A DNA stretch of 64,000 nucleotides from Pseudomonadales bacterium (lineage in GTDB: Bacteria > Pseudomonadota > Gammaproteobacteria > Pseudomonadales > Pseudohongiellaceae), in assembly GCA_012103535.1 (NCBI GenBank), contig WLWQ01000001.1, positions 434,001 to 498,000 of the forward strand. The letters run 5' to 3'. Within the stretch, counting starts at the first letter, position 1; each line of letters opens with the position of its first letter. Shown here in pieces: positions 28,166 to 38,648 of this stretch. Made by a program: the position numbers and the translations under genes. The notes under the pieces were generated by a model. The model worked only from the letters and a program-made list of their open reading frames with translations, was not told the origin of the DNA and made no database searches.

Positions 28166-29905
28166 CTAACTGGACCAGGAGTCCCGCAAGGTAATGGTAC
28201 GATTGAACACGGGATTTGTTTCGGTGCTGTCCTTCCGATCTATGCAGAAGTAACCTTCCCGCTCAAATTGAAAATTTTCTGAATCACTTTCCGCGAACAC
28301 TGAAGGTTCCACGACACATTCAGTAAGCTCAATCAGCGATGTTGGATTAAGACAATCCCGATAGTCTTCGATCTCTTTGGATTCTGGATTTTCAACATTG
28401 AATAATCGATCGTAGAGACGTACAGTTGCCTTAACGCCCTCAGTAGTTGACACCCAATGAACCACTCCTTTGACTTTTCTCCCTTCTGGTTTCTTTCCAA
28501 GGGTATCTTTATCCACTGTACACTTTAACTCGCTTATTTCTCCGTCGGCGCCCTTAATCACTTCAGTGCATTTAATGACGTAAGAACCTCTTAACCTGAC
28601 TTCACCTTCAGGTATCAAGCGCTTGAATCCTGCCGGTGGTTCTTCTTCAAAATCAGCTCTGTCGATATAGATTTCTCGCGTAAAGGGAACTTCCCTTCTA
28701 CCCATCGATTCCTCTTTGGGATGATTCTGTAAACTCAGTATTTCCCTATGCTCTGGCTCAAGATTGACCAATGTCACCCGCAGCGGATTGAGCACACACA
28801 TCGCACGGGGAGCGCTTTTATCCAAATCATCTCTGATGGCATGCTCCAACATACTCATGTCGACGACACTTTCTGAACGGCTAACCCCTACACTTTCACA
28901 AAAGTTGCGGATCGATCTGGCAGTAAAGCCCCGTCTGCGCATACCTGCCAGGGTTGGCATACGAGGATCATCCCATCCTTCTATTACTCCAGTATCGACC
29001 ATTTCTTTTAGATTACGCTTACCCATCATGGTGTAGTTGAGTTTTAACTTGGCAAACTCTGTTTGTTCAGGCAGTACGTAGTTAATAGCCTGCCCTTCCA
29101 AGTCACTGACATTGCTAAGTGATGCAATATCCAGATTATGCAGAATCCAATCATAGAGAGGTCGATGATCTTCAAATTCCAGGGTGCATAGAGAATGAGT
29201 TATGTTCTCGATCGCATCAGAGATGCAATGGGTGTAGTCATAAGTAGGGTAAATACACCATTCCTTACCGGTTTGATGATGCGCAATATGCCGAATTCGG
29301 TATAAAACCGGATCCCGCATGTTTATGTTCGGGGAAGCCATATCGATCTTGGCCCGCAAGGAATAATTACCATCCTCGAATTCCCCCGCTCGCATTCGAG
29401 CGAATAAATCAAGATTCTCCTCAATAGAGCGCTCTCGATCAGGACTATTGGTTCCTGGCTCGGTCAAGCTACCGCGATACTCCCGTGCCTGTTCCGCACT
29501 TAGGCTATCGACGTAAGCCAGACCCTTTTCTATGAGCTGGACGGCGAAATCATATAAGCGCTCAAAGTAACCGGACGAGTAACGCACCTCATCATTCCAG
29601 TGAAAACCCAGCCAATTGATGTTGTCCTTTATGGCATCGACGTATTCCTGGCTCTCTTTTGCCGGATTAGTGTCGTCGAAGCGCAAATTACAGAGCCCAC
29701 CGTTCTCCGCAGCGACCGAGAAGTTCAAACATATCGATTTGGCATGACCAATATGCAAATATCCGTTCGGCTCTGGCGGAAATCGCGTGTGCACACGACC
29801 CTCATGCTTATTGGAAGCAAGATCCTGAGCAATCTTGTTGCGTATAAAATTTGAGGGAGTCCCAGCTTCAGAAGAGCTACGACTATCCTTTTCTAACTCG
29901 GCCAT
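28166..29905 (-). CDS. glnS: Glutaminyl-tRNA synthetase
   Basis: Class I synthetase charging tRNA-Gln, 579 residues. The HIGH motif is in [21 protein letters not shown]. The acceptor-binding and anticodon-binding beta-barrel domains are complete ([21 protein letters not shown]-terminal [11 protein letters not shown]). The second signature reads MMGKRNL where E. coli has MSKRKL, so the usual Ser is Gly. The gene is divergent from ppiB with 140 bp between the starts. The ATG is at 29905. Confidence 0.97.
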   Translation of the reverse strand: MAELEKDSRSSSEAGTPSNFIRNKIAQDLASNKHEGRVHTRFPPEPNGYLHIGHAKSICLNFSVAAENGGLCNLRFDDTNPAKESQEYVDAIKDNINWLGFHWNDEVRYSSGYFERLYDFAVQLIEKGLAYVDSLSAEQAREYRGSLTEPGTNSPDRERSIEENLDLFARMRAGEFEDGNYSLRAKIDMASPNINMRDPVLYRIRHIAHHQTGKEWCIYPTYDYTHCISDAIENITHSLCTLEFEDHRPLYDWILHNLDIASLSNVSDLEGQAINYVLPEQTEFAKLKLNYTMMGKRNLKEMVDTGVIEGWDDPRMPTLAGMRRRGFTARSIRNFCESVGVSRSESVVDMSMLEHAIRDDLDKSAPRAMCVLNPLRVTLVNLEPEHREILSLQNHPKEESMGRREVPFTREIYIDRADFEEEPPAGFKRLIPEGEVRLRGSYVIKCTEVIKGADGEISELKCTVDKDTLGKKPEGRKVKGVVHWVSTTEGVKATVRLYDRLFNVENPESKEIEDYRDCLNPTSLIELTECVVEPSVFAESDSENFQFEREGYFCIDRKDSTETNPVFNRTITLRDSWSS

Positions 29906-30045
29906 TAACTAAATCTTTGCGTTCGCTGGTGAGGATTAGTGAAAAAACTCGGGGCTTTCGAGAGATTTGTAAAAACCTTATTATAACTGCTCAACCTAAA
30001 ACCATTAAACAAAACTTACCAAGGATTCGCTTTCAGGGAGTAATA

Positions 30046-30543
30046 ATGATTGTTTTCAAGACAAATTACGGCTCAATCACCATCGAGCTGGATTTCGACA
30101 AGGCCCCCAAGTCTGCTGCCAACTTTAAGCAATATGCACAAGATGGCTTCTATGATGGCACTATTTTCCACCGAGTCATCGATGGTTTTATGGTACAAGG
30201 CGGCGGATTTGAACCTGGAATGACTCAGAAAGAAAGTGGTGATTCTATCGAAAATGAAGCGGATAACGGATTATCTAACCTCACTGGCACCGTTGCCATG
30301 GCGCGTACCTCTGACCCCCATTCCGCGACTTCCCAATTCTTCATCAACGTCTCGGATAATCTATTTCTCGATCATCGCGGTAAAACCGATCAGACCTGGG
30401 GCTATGCAGTAATTGGCCGGGTCGTCGATGGCATGGATGCGGTCAACAAGATTAAGGCCTGCGATACTGGCTCCAACGGCGGCCATCAAGACGTGCCAGT
30501 CGACGATGTGGTTATCGAATCAACTGAAGTGCAAGAAGACTGA
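30046..30543 (+). CDS. ppiB: Peptidyl-prolyl cis-trans isomerase B (cyclophilin)
   Basis: Cytoplasmic cyclophilin of 165 residues. Motifs: [58 protein letters not shown], and a C-terminal [17 protein letters not shown]. The frame is open further upstream into glnS, but cyclophilin homology begins at [17 protein letters not shown]. That ATG has a strong site (CAGGGAGTAATA), so it is the start. No signal peptide. lpxH follows two bases after the stop. Confidence 0.96.
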   Translation: MIVFKTNYGSITIELDFDKAPKSAANFKQYAQDGFYDGTIFHRVIDGFMVQGGGFEPGMTQKESGDSIENEADNGLSNLTGTVAMARTSDPHSATSQFFINVSDNLFLDHRGKTDQTWGYAVIGRVVDGMDAVNKIKACDTGSNGGHQDVPVDDVVIESTEVQED

Positions 30544-30545
30544 TT

Positions 30546-31295
30546 TTGCCTGACCGCGTTTTACTCATCTCTGATTTACATCTGGAAGAGCAAAGGCCGG
30601 ACATTACTGCTGCCTTTAAGCGCTTTCTGCTGAATAACCAGGGACAATGTTCCCAACTTTTTATTTTGGGAGATCTTTTCGAAGTTTGGATTGGAGATGA
30701 TGCTCAATCCCAGCTTGCTGAAGAAATCGCTGCCTCCTTAAGTGCGTTTAATGAGGCAGGCAGCGCAATCTATCTCATGCATGGCAACAGAGATTTTCTG
30801 TTAGGTGATTCCTATGCAAAAGCATGTGGAGCAGAACTTATTCCCGAACACTATGTGCTTGCTCTGGAAAAGCAAGAATTTTTGCTACTCCATGGCGACA
30901 GCCTTTGTACTGACGATACGGATTATCAGGAATTTCGTTCGATGGTCAGGAACCCCAGCTGGCAGGAAGCGTTTCTCGCCAAGACTATTGAAGAGCGTGT
31001 CACCTATGCGCAAGAAGCTCGCCGTCAGAGCCAACTGGCCACTGGCGCAAAGCCAACAGAAATAATGGATGTGAATAACGCTGCAGTACAAGCGCTCTTT
31101 GCCGAAAACCAACAGCAAATTGTTATTCATGGCCACACCCACAGACCGGCCATACACAGTGTCGCCTTGAACTCTTCCGCTGCAAAAGAATTAGCCGGAC
31201 AGAGAATCGTATTGGGGGATTGGGATAAATATATTTGGTACGCAGAAATCCATGGTAGCGAAGTAGAGTTGCACTCCACTCCTCTGACTTCCTAA
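30546..31295 (+). CDS. lpxH: UDP-2,3-diacylglucosamine diphosphatase
   Basis: Metallophosphoesterase that hydrolyses UDP-2,3-diacylglucosamine to lipid X in lipid A synthesis; peripheral inner-membrane enzyme. 249 residues. Metal-binding motifs: ISDLHLEEQRPD at the N-terminus, LGDLFEVWIGDD, MHGNRDFLLG, LLHGDSLCTDD and HGHTHRPAIH. The start is TTG at 30546; no earlier or nearby ATG fits, since the DLHL motif begins at residue 10. It is two bases after ppiB, so translation is probably coupled. Confidence 0.94.
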   Translation: MPDRVLLISDLHLEEQRPDITAAFKRFLLNNQGQCSQLFILGDLFEVWIGDDAQSQLAEEIAASLSAFNEAGSAIYLMHGNRDFLLGDSYAKACGAELIPEHYVLALEKQEFLLLHGDSLCTDDTDYQEFRSMVRNPSWQEAFLAKTIEERVTYAQEARRQSQLATGAKPTEIMDVNNAAVQALFAENQQQIVIHGHTHRPAIHSVALNSSAAKELAGQRIVLGDWDKYIWYAEIHGSEVELHSTPLTS

Positions 31296-31305
31296 CAGAG
31301 TCTCT

Positions 31306-31773
31306 CTAAGCAGAATTTTCAGAGCTGGTGCGCGGTAGTTCGAAGTAGCGATCGAAATGTGCCTGGCAGAGCACCAGCAACTCCTGTTCGATCAGCTCAC
31401 AGAGCTGTTCCAGAGAATGTTGCTCGTATGGCGGCAAGGTATAGGCGCCATAATCTTTTAAATTTTCAATCTGTCGATGATTTTTCTTTAGCAAATTGTG
31501 TAGCCAGCAATAGGGGGATAATTCATCATCAAATGGAATACTCGCTCGCTCTAAACCTGATTTTAGATTGGGCACCGAGAAGATTCGAAGCTTGTTTTCC
31601 AGTATTTGGCAAATCAACTTCTCAATGCGTTTTAAAACTGCGTCCTTGCTCGCCGCATCATAAGCATTCCAATTAATCACTTCGAAGGAATAGCGCTTGC
31701 AACCACGGCAGACCGCATCACCCAATGACGTGGTGGAACAAATTCCGATACAAGGCGTTTTAGGATTATTCAT
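31306..31773 (-). CDS. DUF1289 protein with C-terminal extension
   Basis: 155 residues. Residues 1-65 match DUF1289: PCIGICSTTSLGDAVCRGCKRYSFEVINWNAY, with four Cys that probably bind a metal (zinc or Fe-S). The remaining 90 residues are acidic, helical and unfamiliar, with a few more Cys (YCWLHN, QLCEL, LVLCQAH). Function of the family is not established to my knowledge. It is convergent with lpxH, 10 bp from its stop, and divergent from acnB. Confidence 0.8.
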   Translation of the reverse strand: MNNPKTPCIGICSTTSLGDAVCRGCKRYSFEVINWNAYDAASKDAVLKRIEKLICQILENKLRIFSVPNLKSGLERASIPFDDELSPYCWLHNLLKKNHRQIENLKDYGAYTLPPYEQHSLEQLCELIEQELLVLCQAHFDRYFELPRTSSENSA

Positions 31774-32142
31774 TAATGAAACTAGTGTGCAGGTAAAGCA
31801 TTAGTCGTAAAACCGAAAGAAGACTTTAGCAAGTCTGAATGATTTGTACAGCAGCGAAATTACTGGCCCGCGAGTGCTCTCCGCCCCCTTCACACCGGGC
31901 TCTCAACTGGATTTTTACGTGAATTTACAATAGAATACGTGCACGATTTAAACGACTGCTTTGTCTCTGAAATGCATTTTTTTGCGGTAAATGCCGTAAT
32001 TAATTTAAGCGATATAAAGCAGCCTGCTTACGAAATTCCACCTGTAAGTGATTCCTGGTAAAGCCACTCTAGCAATTTGCCTAGAGTTAAGTTCTTTACG
32101 CTTAACAAACTCGCTTACAGCAAAAAGTATGAGGAGTAACTC
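31774..32142. other. Upstream region of acnB
   Basis: 369 bp between the divergent DUF1289 and acnB genes. No ORF or RNA gene seen. A TACAAT at 31926-31931 (plus) could be a -10, without a good -35. Two inverted repeats follow one another near the acnB start: CTCTAG/CTAGAG (32067-32086) and GTTAAG/CTTAAC (32086-32106). They would lie in the mRNA leader and end about 37 bases before the GTG. Their role is unknown. Confidence 0.5.
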
Positions 32143-34737
32143 GTGTTAGAAGAGTATAGAAAACACGTAAACGAACGAGCTGAATTAGGAGTGGTACCGA
32201 AACCCCTATCAGCCGAACAAGTGGCCGGATTGGTTGAGCTATTGAAAGAGCCTCCAGCCGGTGAAGAAGAATTTATCCTGGACCTGATTTCTAATCGCGT
32301 TCCACCTGGTGTAGATGAAGCAGCCTACGTTAAGGCCGCTTTTCTTTCCGCACTGGCCAAGGGTGAAGCCCAATCTCCATTGCTTGATAGGGAGTTAGCC
32401 ATAGAACTCTTAGGCACCATGTTAGGTGGCTACAACATTTCAACTCTGGTGGAACTATTGGATGACTCCGAATTGGCTACCAACGCCGCAGATGAGCTCT
32501 GCCATACTTTGCTGATGTTTGACGCCTTCCATGATGTTGCGGAAAAAGCCAAGAATGGCAATGTCGAAGCACAACGAGTCTTAACTTCCTGGGCTGATGC
32601 AGATTGGTTTACCAATAAACCAGAAATTCCAGAAAAACTTACCGTCGCCGTTTTTAAAGTACCCGGCGAAACCAATACTGATGATCTTTCTCCTGCTCAG
32701 GATGCCTGGTCCCGACCTGATATCCCATTGCATGCTAAAGCCTTGTACAAGAATCCGCGGGAAGGCGTGACTAATGCCGAACAACAAATTAACGAATTAG
32801 AAGAAACCGGTTTTCCAGTCGCTCTCGTAGGCGATGTCATGGGCACTGGCTCTTCCCGCAAGTCAGCCACCAATTCCGTGCTCTGGTACATCGGTGACGA
32901 TCTTCCACATATTCCTAACAAGCGTGATGGCGGTGTCTGTATCGGAGGGAAAATTGCCCCGATATTCTTTAACACCATGGAAGATGCAGGTGCTCTACCG
33001 TTCGAATGTGATGTGGATGGACTAAACACCGGGGACATTATCGACATCGATGTGTATGCCGGAAAAATTACCCGCCATGATTCAGGAGAACTGGTCACTG
33101 AGTTCGAACTTAAGACTGAAGTGCTTCTGGATGAAGTGCGAGCCGGCGGACGAATTCCACTTATTATCGGCCGCGGCTTAACCCAACGGGCAAGAGAAGA
33201 GCTAGAGCTAGGACCCTCAGAAGTTTTTCGCTCTCCGGTGCAGGCCCAGGAGTCTGACAAAGGCTTTACCCTGGCGCAGAAGATGGTTGGCAAGGCTTGC
33301 GGAGTAGAAGGTATACGTCCAGGCAGTTACTGTGAGCCAAGGATGACTACTGTTGGTAGCCAGGACACTACCGGCCCGATGACTCGAGACGAATTAAAAG
33401 ACTTGGCTTGTCTTGGCTTTTCCGCCGATCTTGTTATGCAATCTTTCTGTCATACTGCCGCCTATCCAAAACCGGTGGATATAGAAACCCAGCATACGCT
33501 GCCAGACTTTATTCAGACTCGAGGTGGTGTTTCCTTGCGACCTGGTGATGGCATTATTCACTCCTGGTTAAATCGAATGCTATTGCCCGATACGGTCGGT
33601 ACCGGTGGTGACTCCCACACTCGATTTCCTATCGGCATATCCTTTCCAGCCGGATCGGGTTTGGTAGCCTTCGCCGCTGCCACCGGGGTGATGCCTTTAG
33701 ATATGCCGGAATCGGTATTGGTTCGATTTACTGGAGAGATGCAGCCTGGAATTACCCTGCGTGATCTGGTTAACGCAATTCCTTACGCAGCCATTCAGAG
33801 CGGTGACCTCACTCTCGAGAAGAAAGGTAAGAAAAATATTTTCTCCGGCCGCATTCTCGAAATTGAAGGACTGCCGGACTTAAAAGTTGAGCAAGCGTTT
33901 GAAATTTCCGACGCTTCAGCGGAGCGATCTGCTGGTGGCTGTACTATTCGCTTGAACAAAGAACCCATCATTGAATACTTCAAATCTAATGTAACCCTGC
34001 TGCGCTGGATGATCGCCAATGGTTATCAGGATGCACGCACGCTTGAACGAAGAGCAAAAGCCATGGAAGAGTGGCTGGAAAATCCGCAGTTGATGGAAGC
34101 TGATGCGGATGCCGAATATCACAAGATCATTGAAATAGATCTGAATGAAATTAAGGAACCTCTATTAGCCTGCCCTAATGATCCGGACGATATCAAAACC
34201 TTATCGGCAGTACAGGGAACGACCATCGATGAGGTGTTTATTGGTTCCTGCATGACGAACATCGGTCACTTCAGAGCTGCTGCCGAAGTCTTGAAGCAAG
34301 TAGACGGCTCTCTACCTACTCGACTATGGATCGCACCACCTACGAAAATGGATGAACATCAATTGACGGAAGAAGGTGTTTACAATGTCTTCGGCGTAGC
34401 CGGAGCCAGAACCGAAATGCCCGGTTGTTCATTGTGTATGGGTAATCAGGCACGGGTAGCAGCGAACTCAACGGTTGTTTCGACCTCCACTCGTAATTTT
34501 CCCAATCGCTTAGGACAAGGAGCGAATGTATTCCTGGCTTCTTCAGAATTAGCAGCGGTTAGCTCAGCCATGGGTAAAATTCCAAACATGGAGGAATACA
34601 TGAAGTACATGTCGACCATAGACACTATGGAAGACGACATTTATCGCTACTTGAACTTCGACCAGATAGAAGAATTCATGGAAGCTTCTGAAAGAGCGAA
34701 GAGTATTCCACTGACGAACATTCAAAACGTCGCTTAG
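32143..34737 (+). CDS. acnB: Aconitate hydratase B
   Basis: TCA-cycle enzyme interconverting citrate and isocitrate through a [4Fe-4S] cluster; also 2-methylaconitate hydration in some species. 864 residues. The N-terminal HEAT-like domain (1-160) and swivel domain precede the catalytic domains. Cluster ligands Cys703 ([10 protein letters not shown]), Cys762 and Cys765 ([11 protein letters not shown]) match the E. coli AcnB positions. The start is GTG with a strong GAGGAG site; the N-terminus [13 protein letters not shown] is typical of AcnB. A terminator follows. Confidence 0.97.
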   Translation: MLEEYRKHVNERAELGVVPKPLSAEQVAGLVELLKEPPAGEEEFILDLISNRVPPGVDEAAYVKAAFLSALAKGEAQSPLLDRELAIELLGTMLGGYNISTLVELLDDSELATNAADELCHTLLMFDAFHDVAEKAKNGNVEAQRVLTSWADADWFTNKPEIPEKLTVAVFKVPGETNTDDLSPAQDAWSRPDIPLHAKALYKNPREGVTNAEQQINELEETGFPVALVGDVMGTGSSRKSATNSVLWYIGDDLPHIPNKRDGGVCIGGKIAPIFFNTMEDAGALPFECDVDGLNTGDIIDIDVYAGKITRHDSGELVTEFELKTEVLLDEVRAGGRIPLIIGRGLTQRAREELELGPSEVFRSPVQAQESDKGFTLAQKMVGKACGVEGIRPGSYCEPRMTTVGSQDTTGPMTRDELKDLACLGFSADLVMQSFCHTAAYPKPVDIETQHTLPDFIQTRGGVSLRPGDGIIHSWLNRMLLPDTVGTGGDSHTRFPIGISFPAGSGLVAFAAATGVMPLDMPESVLVRFTGEMQPGITLRDLVNAIPYAAIQSGDLTLEKKGKKNIFSGRILEIEGLPDLKVEQAFEISDASAERSAGGCTIRLNKEPIIEYFKSNVTLLRWMIANGYQDARTLERRAKAMEEWLENPQLMEADADAEYHKIIEIDLNEIKEPLLACPNDPDDIKTLSAVQGTTIDEVFIGSCMTNIGHFRAAAEVLKQVDGSLPTRLWIAPPTKMDEHQLTEEGVYNVFGVAGARTEMPGCSLCMGNQARVAANSTVVSTSTRNFPNRLGQGANVFLASSELAAVSSAMGKIPNMEEYMKYMSTIDTMEDDIYRYLNFDQIEEFMEASERAKSIPLTNIQNVA

Positions 34738-34745
34738 CACAAAAT

Positions 34746-34774
34746 AAAAAAAGGGTGCCAAGGCACCCTTTTTT
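34746..34774. terminator. Bidirectional terminator between acnB and pepN
   Basis: Stem GGGTGCC/GGCACCC with a 2-base loop, flanked by seven A on the left and six T on the right. It therefore reads as an intrinsic terminator for acnB on plus and for pepN on minus. Confidence 0.9.
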
Positions 34775-34793
34775 ATTTTCAAATATAGTTAAT

Positions 34794-37484
34794 CTATACC
34801 TTGCTCTTTTCCACAACCTCATAAGCATCTTTGGACAACTCAGCACATGCTTTAATCCGCTGTAGTTGCGCCTGCATTAGTGCCTGTCGGTTACTGTCGA
34901 ATTTTCTCCAGCGCGTTAGCGGCGTCAACAATCTCGCCGCGATCTGTGGATTCAATTTATCCAATTCCAAGATTCGGTCTGCAAGAAATTCATAGCCCTC
35001 ACCATTCGCCGCATGAAATCCAATATGATTCTGACCACAGAAAGCCCCAATTAGTGAGCGCACCTTGTTAGGGTTTTTTATATCGAAGGCTTCGTGTTCC
35101 AGTAGTGATTTTACTCGCTCCAAATTACCAGCTATTTGGCAAGTTGCCTGAATCGCGAACCATTGATCCACCACTAGTGGTTCATGCTGCCATTGCTCAT
35201 AGAAACTTTCGAGTGCTTGTTGACCATAACTCTGACCTACACTGCTGGAACTGTTCACCAGGCAACGCAATGCAGCAGCCTGATCTGTCATATTGACTGC
35301 ATTAGAGAACTGTTCGTAACAAGTAGTCAGTAAAGCTTCGTCTTCGGTTCTTACCAAATATCCCAATGCCAGGTTTTTCAATGCTCTACGCGCAATAGAG
35401 GGAGCATCGGCCTGGTAAGGCTCGTCCAGATTGTTGTTCTCATAAATTTGCGCAAACGATGCTTTAAACTTATTGGCATGATGGTTGGCCAAGGACTCTC
35501 GTGCCTTATGAATAGAATCCACATCGGCGACAGTTGCTTGTTCAATTAAGAATCCTTCTGTAGGGAGTGCCAGCAGATGAGCCAACATCGCCTGGTCTAC
35601 ACCCGCGTCCTCGACAGCGCTTTGTAATACTCCCTCAAACGCCTTTTCAGCTATCTCCGGCACCGCGGGGGATTCTGCGACCTGGAGTTCGTCGAGCACT
35701 TCGATTGCTAATAGTTGCGAAGCATTCCAGCGGTTAAAGCCGTCACTATCATGGACCATAAGAAAATAGAGATCTTCCCTTGCGTAGGGATACTGCATCC
35801 GCACCGGCGCACTAAAACTTCGCAACAGTGAAGGAATTGGTCGTTCAGAAATATTTTCAAACACGAATTTCTGCCTGGCATCGGTGACTGGCAATACGAC
35901 TTCTTTGCTATTACTGAGGTCACCTCTATCCTTTACCTTTAATTCGAGTTCATTTCCCTGTTGATCCAACAAACCCATTTTTAAGGGAATAAGAAATGGT
36001 TCTTTCTGAGCCTGCCCAGGTGTAGGAGAACAATCTTGTTCAAGCATTAAGGTGAATGTGTTTTCTGTCTCGTTGTAGTCACCCGAAATATTAAGAGTTG
36101 GTGTGCCCGCTTGACTGTACCAGCGTCGAAATTGCCTTAAATCGATACCGCTGGCTTCTTCCATGGCCAATACAAAATCTTCTGTGGTCACGGCTTGGCC
36201 ATCATGACGGTCAAAATAGAGATCAGATCCTTTTCGAAAATTATCCGGCCCCAGTATTTGACTAATCATGCGCACCACTTCCGCGCCCTTCTCATAAATA
36301 GTCACAGTGTAGAAGTTGGATATTTCCATGTAGGAATCTGGCCGCACCGAATGGGCCATGGGTCCACCATCTTCCGCAAATTGAACAGTCTTTAGAAAGG
36401 CGACGTCTTCTACCCGTTTTACCGTTCTCGATCCCATATCAGCTGAGAATTCCGAATCGCGAAAAACCGTAAATCCTTCTTTCAAACTTAATTGAAACCA
36501 ATCACGACAAGTAACTCTATTACCCGACCAATTGTGAAAGTACTCATGAGCCACTACCGCTTCGACCCGCTGAAAAGCGAGGTCGGTCGTTGTCAGTGGA
36601 TTCGCCAGGACGCAGGAGGTGTTAAAAATATTAAGGCCTTTGTTTTCCATTGCGCCCATATTGAAATCATCAACTGCTACAATCATGAAGATATCCAAGT
36701 CATACTCTCGACCATAGATTTCTTCATCCCAGCCCATGGCATTCTTCAATGACAACATGGCATGGTCACATTTATCCAAATCCTTGGCCTCGACAAAAAT
36801 CTGCAGTGCAATCTCACGACCGCTGCAGGTTGTAAAACTATCATCGAGACTAACCAGGTCTCCCGCCACCAAAGCGAATAGATAACTGGGTTTCTTAAAG
36901 GGATCTTCCCATTGCACCCAGTGCCTGGAGGAATCACTGTCCACTGCACCGCTACCAACATTGTTGCCATTGGAAAGGAGGATCGGGTACCTGGTTTTGT
37001 CGGCGGAAATTTTCGTGATGAAGGACGACATCACATCTGGTCGATCCAGGTAATAAGTAATACGCCTGAAGCCTTCGGCCTCACACTGCGTGCAGAACAT
37101 TTTCTTGGATTTATAAAGCCCTTCCAGAGCAGTATTGTTCTGCGGTTCGATTCTAGTATGACACTCCAATTGAAAATCAGTTGGCTGGCGCGCCAGTAAT
37201 TCACTTAATCTTGGAATCGTTAATTGCTCATCGGCGAGCAAGTACTCTTGCTCTGTCAGCTCTTTTCCATCGAGTAAAAGTTTTTCCAGAACCAGGTCAT
37301 GTCCGTGCAATACCAGGGTGTCTGCTTCCTCTGACTTGCTTGCCGGATTAAGTCTAAACTGCAACCGGGAAACTACCGTCGCATGATCCTCATAAAGGTC
37401 GAATTCCAGATCCGTGGAGTCGATTAAGAAATTAGGTGGCTGGTAGTCTTTGAGGTAGGTTGTTCGAGCCTGCGCGTCTTTCAT
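34794..37484 (-). CDS. pepN: Aminopeptidase N
   Basis: Cytoplasmic M1-family zinc aminopeptidase, 896 residues. GAMENKGLNIFN is the substrate-binding exopeptidase motif. The zinc site is His313, His317 (HEYFH) and Glu336, with catalytic Glu314. The C-terminal Ig-like and helical-repeat domains typical of proteobacterial PepN are complete. It leads into the same-strand cluster DUF2797-DUF1315-rhomboid-nadK, as in Pseudomonas, starting 15 bases after the DUF2797 stop. Confidence 0.97.
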   Translation of the reverse strand: MKDAQARTTYLKDYQPPNFLIDSTDLEFDLYEDHATVVSRLQFRLNPASKSEEADTLVLHGHDLVLEKLLLDGKELTEQEYLLADEQLTIPRLSELLARQPTDFQLECHTRIEPQNNTALEGLYKSKKMFCTQCEAEGFRRITYYLDRPDVMSSFITKISADKTRYPILLSNGNNVGSGAVDSDSSRHWVQWEDPFKKPSYLFALVAGDLVSLDDSFTTCSGREIALQIFVEAKDLDKCDHAMLSLKNAMGWDEEIYGREYDLDIFMIVAVDDFNMGAMENKGLNIFNTSCVLANPLTTTDLAFQRVEAVVAHEYFHNWSGNRVTCRDWFQLSLKEGFTVFRDSEFSADMGSRTVKRVEDVAFLKTVQFAEDGGPMAHSVRPDSYMEISNFYTVTIYEKGAEVVRMISQILGPDNFRKGSDLYFDRHDGQAVTTEDFVLAMEEASGIDLRQFRRWYSQAGTPTLNISGDYNETENTFTLMLEQDCSPTPGQAQKEPFLIPLKMGLLDQQGNELELKVKDRGDLSNSKEVVLPVTDARQKFVFENISERPIPSLLRSFSAPVRMQYPYAREDLYFLMVHDSDGFNRWNASQLLAIEVLDELQVAESPAVPEIAEKAFEGVLQSAVEDAGVDQAMLAHLLALPTEGFLIEQATVADVDSIHKARESLANHHANKFKASFAQIYENNNLDEPYQADAPSIARRALKNLALGYLVRTEDEALLTTCYEQFSNAVNMTDQAAALRCLVNSSSSVGQSYGQQALESFYEQWQHEPLVVDQWFAIQATCQIAGNLERVKSLLEHEAFDIKNPNKVRSLIGAFCGQNHIGFHAANGEGYEFLADRILELDKLNPQIAARLLTPLTRWRKFDSNRQALMQAQLQRIKACAELSKDAYEVVEKSKV

Positions 37485-37499
37485 CGCCCATTAATCCTT

Positions 37500-38327
37500 T
37501 TAGTGGCTAAGTTTTATTTCATATCCTGAGAAACGGCGAAGATTAATTACGCCACCATCGAATATCAGGTACTGCCCTTTTATTCCGAGAAGCTTCGCTT
37601 CAATTTTCGGATCCTTGTCGAAATTGAAGGATGCTATTTTTTCCGGATAACTAGTTACCGGGTATTTGATTTCAACCGGATCGATGCCATTCAATACACT
37701 AATCGCAAAAAAGCCGAATTGATCCTCCAACTCTTTAATCTCAGCTTCGCATTCTTCAACTAAGCGCTTACTTTCAGCAATCATGTCCAGCGGCTTGGCA
37801 TCCCCTTTCAACATATCGCGCCAATTTGTCTTATCTGCTACATGCTGTTTGAACATCACCTCTAACGCACCAGACTGAAGGCGGCTCCTAACTCGAATTA
37901 CTGCCAGTGCTTGGGTGGCTCCCTGATCAATCCAGCGTGTGGGTACTTGAGTTGCGCGGGTTATGCCAACTTTCAATCCCGATGAATTCGCTAAATAAAC
38001 AATATGATCTTGCATGCAATACTTTTCACCCCAGGCAGGTTCTCGACAGGTGCCCTGATCGAAGTGACATTTTTCCGGGTGGATAATGCATGAATCGCAC
38101 TGTGCTAATTTTTGAAAACAGGGATAGCAATAGCCTTGATTAAAACTCTTATTGGTTTTTCGTCCGCAATGTACACAGAAAATATTGCCGCTATGCTCCA
38201 ACTTAATTTTCTTTTTGATAAGCGGATTCAGCGGAATGTCAGCTTCGCCCAGAGGAATCTTGTATCCCACTGGTTGCTCAAGGCGAGATTTCATTTTGCG
38301 TAGCGTTCCTTCTGCAATCGCCTTCAT
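37500..38327 (-). CDS. DUF2797 Cys-rich protein
   Basis: 275 residues from the ATG at 38327, which overlaps the DUF1315 gene's TGA by 4 bp; the frame opens 22 codons earlier but that region belongs to DUF1315. Nine Cys lie between residues 51 and 104 in CxxC-like pairs (CVHCGRK, CYPC, CDSC, then single Cys), suggesting zinc ribbons. After them VYLANSSGLKVGITR, with RWIDQGA following, resembles the Y-Y/R-containing core of GIY-YIG-type domains; that resemblance is my inference. The C-terminus contains a beta-rich segment (KGQYLIFDGGVINLRRFSGYEI). Function unknown. Confidence 0.85.
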   Translation of the reverse strand: MKAIAEGTLRKMKSRLEQPVGYKIPLGEADIPLNPLIKKKIKLEHSGNIFCVHCGRKTNKSFNQGYCYPCFQKLAQCDSCIIHPEKCHFDQGTCREPAWGEKYCMQDHIVYLANSSGLKVGITRATQVPTRWIDQGATQALAVIRVRSRLQSGALEVMFKQHVADKTNWRDMLKGDAKPLDMIAESKRLVEECEAEIKELEDQFGFFAISVLNGIDPVEIKYPVTSYPEKIASFNFDKDPKIEAKLLGIKGQYLIFDGGVINLRRFSGYEIKLSH

Positions 38328-38638
38328 GATTGTTCTCTGCTTCCTTTGGATTGAAGATTTAAAACCACGGTCTCTGCATCTCCTGATTCGCAAGTATTGA
38401 GTTTCTTCCCAGTTCGGGCGCTTTCCGGAAGTTCCCGGGCCTCATAGAGTATGAGTAGTTGCATACTATTCTCAAGTTGATCCTGAGTAAGTTTATTGCC
38501 ATCGGCCCACTTTCCCAGCTCAATTGCAGTTTTGATCGAGGCATAAACTTCGGGAGTGAGCTGATGCAGCAATTCTTCCAGTGATTCCGGATTTTGCGCG
38601 AGCAATGTTTGTGTATCAATCAAATCTAATTCCTTCAA
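38324..38638 (-). CDS. DUF1315 family protein (YeaC-like)
   Basis: 104 residues. The core LLHQLTPEVYASIKTAIELGKWADGNKLTQDQLENSMQLLILYEAR is the DUF1315/YeaC signature. The C-terminal 35 residues are polar and probably disordered. The only in-frame start after an upstream stop is TTG at 38638, so the exact N-terminus is uncertain. It overlaps the DUF2797 start by 4 bp and follows the rhomboid gene by 10 bp. Function not established. Confidence 0.85.
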   Translation of the reverse strand: MKELDLIDTQTLLAQNPESLEELLHQLTPEVYASIKTAIELGKWADGNKLTQDQLENSMQLLILYEARELPESARTGKKLNTCESGDAETVVLNLQSKGSREQS

Positions 38639-38648
38639 GTCCCATCAA

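Noticed and set aside
29851..30045. N-terminal extension of ppiB into glnS
   Set aside because: Cyclophilin homology and a strong ribosome-binding site place the start at 30046; the upstream open frame is chance.
32697..33293. 198-codon frame antisense to acnB
   Set aside because: Ser/Pro-rich shadow of a strongly conserved gene; no independent start signal.
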